DNA of 18,204 bases from an uncultured Eubacteriales bacterium. GTDB lineage: Bacteria > Bacillota > Clostridia > Oscillospirales > Oscillospiraceae. Below are positions 15,121-18,204 of this stretch, one piece after another. The translations under genes and the position numbers were made by a program. The stretch is taken from contig URLT01000032.1 in the NCBI GenBank assembly GCA_900548795.1, forward strand, positions 1-18,204. Direction: 5' to 3'. Every line of letters begins with the position of its first letter. Position 1 is the first letter of the stretch. The notes under the pieces are model-generated. The model did no database searches. It was not told the origin of the DNA and saw only the letters and a program-made list of their open reading frames with translations.

Positions 15121-16392
15121 TCAGCAGGAGAAAAACGCCTCGCAGAGGCGGCACAGCGCCTCCTGATCCGCCGCGCCCATCAGCTCGCGCGCAGAGTGCA
15201 TCGCAAGCAGCGGCACGCCGACGTCCGCCGCAGGCATAGCCAGAAGCGCCGAGGCCATCGAGCCGACCGTGCTGCCGCCGGGCAGATCCGCACGGTTCAT
15301 GTAGTATTGCATCGGGATCTGACGCTCCGCGCACAGCGCCGCGAGCACCGCGCAGGTCTCGGCCTCGGAGGAATAGCGCGGCGACCGCTTGAGCGCAACG
15401 CCGCCCCCGAGCTTGGGCGCATGTACCGGGTCGGCGAACTCCGGGTGGTTCGGGTGCAGCGCGTGCGCCGCGTCGCAGGAGAGCAGCATCCCGTTCAGGC
15501 AGGCATTCAGGAAGCCCTGCCTGTCCAGCCTGAGCGCCAGCGCCAGCTTTTCCAGCAGCACGGTCAGCGTCGCGCTGTCGGCGCCGCGGCGGGTGTTGCT
15601 GCCGATCTCCTCGTTGTCGTATAGCACGGCGACATTGACACCGCCGCCCTGCGCACGGCACAGGCCGTCGATGCAGGCATAGACGCTCGTCAGATTGTCC
15701 AGACGCGGCGAGGACAGCAGCTCGCCGTCGAAGCCGACAGCCTGCGCCCGCTCGGCGCAGTAGACATACAGCTCAAAGGAAAGGATCTCCGACGGATCGA
15801 CCGCAAACTTCTCGGCAAGGCGCCGTATAAGGAAGCCCTCGCGCTCAAAGCCTTCGCGCACAACGGCGCAGACCGGGAGCATATCGACATTCGGACGCGT
15901 CGCCACGCCCTTGTTGACCTCCCGGTTCAGATGGATCGCCAAATTCGGGATCGTGGCCACAGGCTCCTCCCAGCGCACGAGCCGGCGCACGGGATGCAGG
16001 GCATCCGCGCCGCGCACCATGGCGATGCCGGCCAGCGAAAGCGGGCGGTCAAGCCACGTGTTGAGAATCGCTCCGCCGTATGGCTCGACGCTCAGCCGGC
16101 AGCAGCCGCCGCCGGATAGCTCCGGGCGCGGCTTGACGCGAAGGCACGGCCAATCCGTGTGCGCGGCGGCAATGCGAAAGGCATCGGCGCGTGCCCCGAC
16201 GGAAAATGCGGCCAAAAACGTCCCGCTTTCGACAAACCAACGGCCGCCGGATGCCGCCGCAGAAAAATCCGCCGACAGCTCCAGCTCGGAAAAGCCCTGC
16301 GCGCGCAGCGTCTCGGCCGCGAGCTGCACCGCATGATACGGTGAGACGCCGCCGTCGAGCCAACGGCAAAGCTCTGTTGCATAAGAATTCAT
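15121..16392 (-). CDS. apeB: M18 family aminopeptidase
   Basis: This cytoplasmic dizinc aminopeptidase of family M18 (aspartyl aminopeptidase-like) trims N-terminal residues from peptides. The 423-residue length is typical. Metal and active-site motifs are present: AAHTDWP with His78 and Asp80, RLDNL with Asp232, YDNEEIGS with Glu261/Glu262, and AMHSARE with His399. The start ATG at 16392-16390 has GGGAGGAG about five bases upstream; a start nine codons earlier has no such site. The stop is 30 bp from the transpeptidase start, but a terminator-like hairpin lies in the last codons. The symbol is given by family resemblance; substrate preference is not shown by the sequence. Confidence 0.93.
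   Translation of the reverse strand: MNSYATELCRWLDGGVSPYHAVQLAAETLRAQGFSELELSADFSAAASGGRWFVESGTFLAAFSVGARADAFRIAAAHTDWPCLRVKPRPELSGGGCCRLSVEPYGGAILNTWLDRPLSLAGIAMVRGADALHPVRRLVRWEEPVATIPNLAIHLNREVNKGVATRPNVDMLPVCAVVREGFEREGFLIRRLAEKFAVDPSEILSFELYVYCAERAQAVGFDGELLSSPRLDNLTSVYACIDGLCRAQGGGVNVAVLYDNEEIGSNTRRGADSATLTVLLEKLALALRLDRQGFLNACLNGMLLSCDAAHALHPNHPEFADPVHAPKLGGGVALKRSPRYSSEAETCAVLAALCAERQIPMQYYMNRADLPGGSTVGSMASALLAMPAADVGVPLLAMHSARELMGAADQEALCRLCEAFFSC
15131..15150 (-). terminator. Terminator-like hairpin inside the 3' end of apeB
   Basis: On the minus strand CGCCTC-TGC-GAGGCG is followed directly by TTTTT. This is a short but perfect intrinsic-terminator shape that also encodes the last residues of ApeB. 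A second T-run (15108-15118 region) follows the stop. It could lower readthrough into the transpeptidase gene. Confidence 0.45.
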
Positions 16393-16431
16393 GGAGACTC
16401 CTCCCAAGTATTTTTGCATAAATATATGTTC

Positions 16432-16460
16432 AGTATATCATATTGTGACATAAAGTGCAA
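16432..16460 (-). promoter_or_regulatory. Predicted promoter for apeB
   Basis: On the minus strand TTGCAC (16460-16455) and TATACT (16437-16432) are 17 bases apart, and TGA precedes the -10 as an extended element. The -10 is about 40 bp before the apeB ATG. The -35 is only a partial match. Confidence 0.55.
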
Positions 16461-16483
16461 TTGCCAAAACCGAAATCGCAATG

Positions 16484-16498
16484 CTATTCAATGAATAG
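16484..16498. promoter_or_regulatory. Perfect palindrome, candidate operator
   Basis: CTATTCA and TGAATAG form perfect 7-bp arms around a single A. It sits between the divergent apeB and SPFH promoters and upstream of both -35 regions, as expected for a dimeric regulator site. No regulator gene is nearby, so its role is unproven. Confidence 0.45.
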
Positions 16499-16561
16499 AA
16501 TCACTAAATTTTGGGGTGAAAATTTGTGCATTTCAACCAGCTATGCAAGGTGTCGGGATTA

Positions 16562-16570
16562 TGATATAAT
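16562..16570 (+). promoter_or_regulatory. Extended -10 promoter for the SPFH gene
   Basis: TGA followed by a perfect TATAAT (16565-16570) matches an extended -10. The -35 position (TATGCA, 16542-16547) is weak, which is usual for this promoter class. The leader to the ATG would be about 50 bp. Confidence 0.6.
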
Positions 16571-16583
16571 AAGCTAAAGATTT

Positions 16584-16605
16584 GCCGCGGCACAGCCGCG
16601 GCACA
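16584..16605 (+). repeat. 11-bp tandem repeat in the SPFH gene leader
   Basis: GCCGCGGCACA occurs twice with no gap. Each copy contains the self-complementary GCCGCGGC, so the two copies can pair with each other or act as two sites. It lies between the promoter and the ribosome-binding AAAGGGG (16609-16615), where it would be transcribed. Confidence 0.7.
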
Positions 16606-16625
16606 CAGAAAGGGGTTTTATCACC

Positions 16626-17924
16626 ATGGGCCTTATCAAAGCCGGCATCGGCGCGCTCGGCGGAACGCTTGCCGACCAATGGAAGGAATTTTTCTACTGC
16701 GACGCACTTGACAACAACGTGCTGATGGTCAAGGGGCAAAAGCGTGTCTCCGGCCGAAGCTCCAACACCAAGGGGCACGACAACATCATCTCCAACGGCT
16801 CCGGCATCGCCGTTGCTGACGGGCAGTGCATGATTATCGTCGAGCAGGGCAAGATCGTCGAGGTCTGCGCAGAGCCGGGCGAATTTACATACGACACCTC
16901 TACGGAACCGAGTATTTTCTCCGGCTCTCTCGGGCGCGGCATTCTTGACACCTTCAAGACCATCGGCCGCCGCTTCACCTATGGCGGCGACACCGGCAAG
17001 GATCAGCGCGTCTATTACTTCAACACCAAGGAAATTGCCGACAACAAATTCGGCACGGCCACGCCGATCCCCTTCCGCGTGATCGTCAACGAGGAGCTGG
17101 GCTATAAGCTCTCGGTCGATTTGCGCTGCAACGGCGTGTATTCCTACCGCATTGTCAACCCGCTCCTGTTCTATACGAACGTCTGCGCCAACGTCAGCGA
17201 CGAGTTCCGCCGCGACCAGATCGACACCCGCCTCAAGGCCGAGCTGATGAACGCCCTGCAGCCCGCGCTGGCGAAGCTTTCGGCTAACCGTGTGCAATAT
17301 TACGAGATCCCCGCGCATACATTCGAGATTTCCGACGCCCTGAACGACGTTCTCTCGACGCAGTGGCGCGAAAAGCGCGGCATCGAGGTCTTCAGCTTCA
17401 GCGTCAACTCCATCTCCGTCCCGGAGGATCAGCGAAAGAAGATCACCGAGTGGGAGGAGACCGCAATGAGCACCAACGCCACCACGGCGGCCTCCCGTCT
17501 GGTCGGCGCTCAGGCCGAGGCTATGAAGAGCGCGGCCGCAAACCCGAACGGCGCGATGATGGGCTTCATGGGCATGGGCATGGCCAATCAGGCCGGCGGC
17601 GCAAGCGTGCAGAATCTGTTTGCCATGGGACAACAGCAGCAGCAACAGCAGCAACAGCCCGTCGCTCCTGCCGCTGACGGCTGGAAGTGCTCCTGCGGCG
17701 CAACGAACACGGGCAAATTCTGCATGGAATGCGGCAGCCCGAGGCCGGCCGCTCCGGCTGGCTGGGTCTGCTCCTGCGGCGCGAAGAACACGGGCAAGTT
17801 CTGCATGGAATGCGGCAAGCCGCGTCCGGCGGCCGGGCCTCTGAAGTGCAGCAAGTGCGGCTGGACGGCGTCCGACCCGTCGCAGCATCCGCGCTTCTGC
17901 CCGGAATGCGGCAACGCGTTTTGA
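16626..17924 (+). CDS. SPFH-domain protein with C-terminal zinc ribbons (YdjI-like)
   Basis: The 432-residue protein has an SPFH (stomatin/prohibitin/flotillin-type) region over about 30-300, of the kind annotated as virion core protein or YdjI. A nine-Gln tract (nt 17631-17657, after FAMG) follows. Three C-terminal zinc ribbons come next: C355/C357/C366/C369, C382/C384/C393/C396 and C408/C411/C425/C428. The first two ribbons are near-identical copies 81 bp apart. No signal peptide is seen, so it probably acts at the inner face of the membrane. In Bacillus subtilis YdjI works with YdjG, YdjH and PspA in membrane stress. The downstream gene here is YdjG-like, which supports the match; no PspA gene is visible in the window. 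Confidence 0.88.
   Translation: MGLIKAGIGALGGTLADQWKEFFYCDALDNNVLMVKGQKRVSGRSSNTKGHDNIISNGSGIAVADGQCMIIVEQGKIVEVCAEPGEFTYDTSTEPSIFSGSLGRGILDTFKTIGRRFTYGGDTGKDQRVYYFNTKEIADNKFGTATPIPFRVIVNEELGYKLSVDLRCNGVYSYRIVNPLLFYTNVCANVSDEFRRDQIDTRLKAELMNALQPALAKLSANRVQYYEIPAHTFEISDALNDVLSTQWREKRGIEVFSFSVNSISVPEDQRKKITEWEETAMSTNATTAASRLVGAQAEAMKSAAANPNGAMMGFMGMGMANQAGGASVQNLFAMGQQQQQQQQQPVAPAADGWKCSCGATNTGKFCMECGSPRPAAPAGWVCSCGAKNTGKFCMECGKPRPAAGPLKCSKCGWTASDPSQHPRFCPECGNAF
17688..17829 (+). repeat. Tandem zinc-ribbon duplication (two units, 81-bp period)
   Basis: The stretch 17688-17748 is repeated at 17769-17829 with only a few base changes; both encode CSCGA-NTGKFCMECG. The high identity at DNA level points to a recent duplication or ongoing gene conversion inside the SPFH gene. 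Confidence 0.85.
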
Positions 17925-17956
17925 TCTGACCGAACCGAAGCGGGAGGAAACTCGAT

Positions 17957-18204
17957 ATGCCGACAATGATTGAATACAAATGTCCCTGCTGCGGCGGCGT
18001 CATTGAATTTGACAGCGCCTCTCAGCAGATGAAGTGCCCGTTTTGCGACACGACGTTCGACCTCGAGACGCTCAAGAGCTTCGACGAAGCGCTCAAGGAG
18101 GATCAGCCGCAGGAGGAAATGAAATGGGACGTCGGCGCAGGCTCCGAGTGGAGCGCCGACGAGGCCGATGCCATGGGGGTTTTCGTCTGCAATTCCTGCG
18201 GCGG
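17957..18204 (+). CDS. Zinc-ribbon (TFIIB-type, YdjG-like) protein, N-terminal fragment
   Basis: The first 82 residues are readable before the window ends. The protein begins MPTMIEYKCPCCGGVIEFD, giving a C9/C11/C12 and C27PFC30 zinc ribbon. An acidic linker follows, and then a second ribbon begins (VFVCNSCGG). This is the start of the YdjG-type proteins whose N-terminal ribbons precede transmembrane segments. GGGAGG (17942-17947) lies nine bases before the ATG. The gene starts 32 bp after the SPFH gene ends and is almost certainly in the same operon. Length and membrane topology cannot be seen. Confidence 0.85.
   Translation, partial: MPTMIEYKCPCCGGVIEFDSASQQMKCPFCDTTFDLETLKSFDEALKEDQPQEEMKWDVGAGSEWSADEADAMGVFVCNSCG

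Noticed and set aside
13054..15624. Long plus-strand open frame (856 codons) opposite the transpeptidase and apeB genes
   Set aside because: The minus strand encodes clear SLH, YkuD and M18 motifs. The plus-strand translation is Arg/His/Ala-rich with no domain, typical of an antisense shadow in GC-rich DNA.
17631..17657. Glutamine-codon tract considered as a microsatellite phase-variation switch
   Set aside because: The unit is a trinucleotide (CAG/CAA mixed), so length changes stay in frame and would not switch the gene on and off.
16533..17966. Minus-strand open frame (477 codons) opposite the SPFH gene
   Set aside because: It is the shadow of a well-supported SPFH/zinc-ribbon gene and has low-complexity, leucine/alanine-rich content.

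Overview
The window looks like chromosomal DNA of a GC-rich anaerobic Bacillota, most likely a gut Clostridia lineage of the Oscillospiraceae/Ruminococcaceae type. This is inferred from clear Gram-positive Shine-Dalgarno sites (AAGGAGG-like), PlsY-type phospholipid synthesis, an SLH-anchored L,D-transpeptidase, a rubrerythrin, a DUF362-ferredoxin protein, and a YdjI/YdjG-like SPFH and zinc-ribbon pair. There is no rRNA, tRNA, CRISPR array, transposase or phage gene. Species cannot be named from the sequence alone.

Layout. (1) 1-3497, minus strand: a housekeeping operon der-plsY-gpsA-gtrA with overlapping or nearly abutting genes, followed by the start of a small zinc-ribbon protein cut by the window edge. 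(2) 3498-3669: a divergent promoter region with good sigma-A-like boxes in both directions. (3) 3670-10610, plus strand: a tight cluster of three genes that I cannot match to a characterised system. It holds a 1534-residue fusion (HD phosphohydrolase-like, alpha-helical repeat region, NadD/cytidylyltransferase-like, GNAT-like and phosphoribosyltransferase-like segments), a lactate/malate-dehydrogenase-like protein with an altered active site, and a flavodoxin-fold protein with a four-cysteine cluster. (4) 10660-12324, plus strand: a DUF362/2x[4Fe-4S] protein and a rubrerythrin. (5) 12325-12557: a MITE-like long imperfect palindrome, then a strong bidirectional terminator that separates convergent genes. 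(6) 12558-16392, minus strand: a small lipoprotein, an SLH-domain L,D-transpeptidase and an M18 aminopeptidase. (7) 16393-16625: a second divergent promoter region with a perfect palindrome and an 11-bp tandem repeat. (8) 16626-18204, plus strand: an SPFH protein with three zinc ribbons and the start of a YdjG-like zinc-ribbon protein.

How they fit together. plsY and gpsA make and acylate glycerol 3-phosphate for phospholipid synthesis and are co-expressed with the ribosome-assembly GTPase Der. The DUF362 protein and rubrerythrin fit anaerobic redox and peroxide handling. The SPFH/zinc-ribbon pair resembles the PspA-associated YdjGHI membrane-stress module of Bacillus. The best candidate for an undescribed system is the three-gene cluster at 3670-10610. 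Its domain set (base-to-nucleotide PRTase fold, nucleotidyltransferase, acyltransferase, HD hydrolase, NAD-binding dehydrogenase fold, flavin fold) suggests making, repairing or recycling a nucleotide-type cofactor, but this is inference from folds only.
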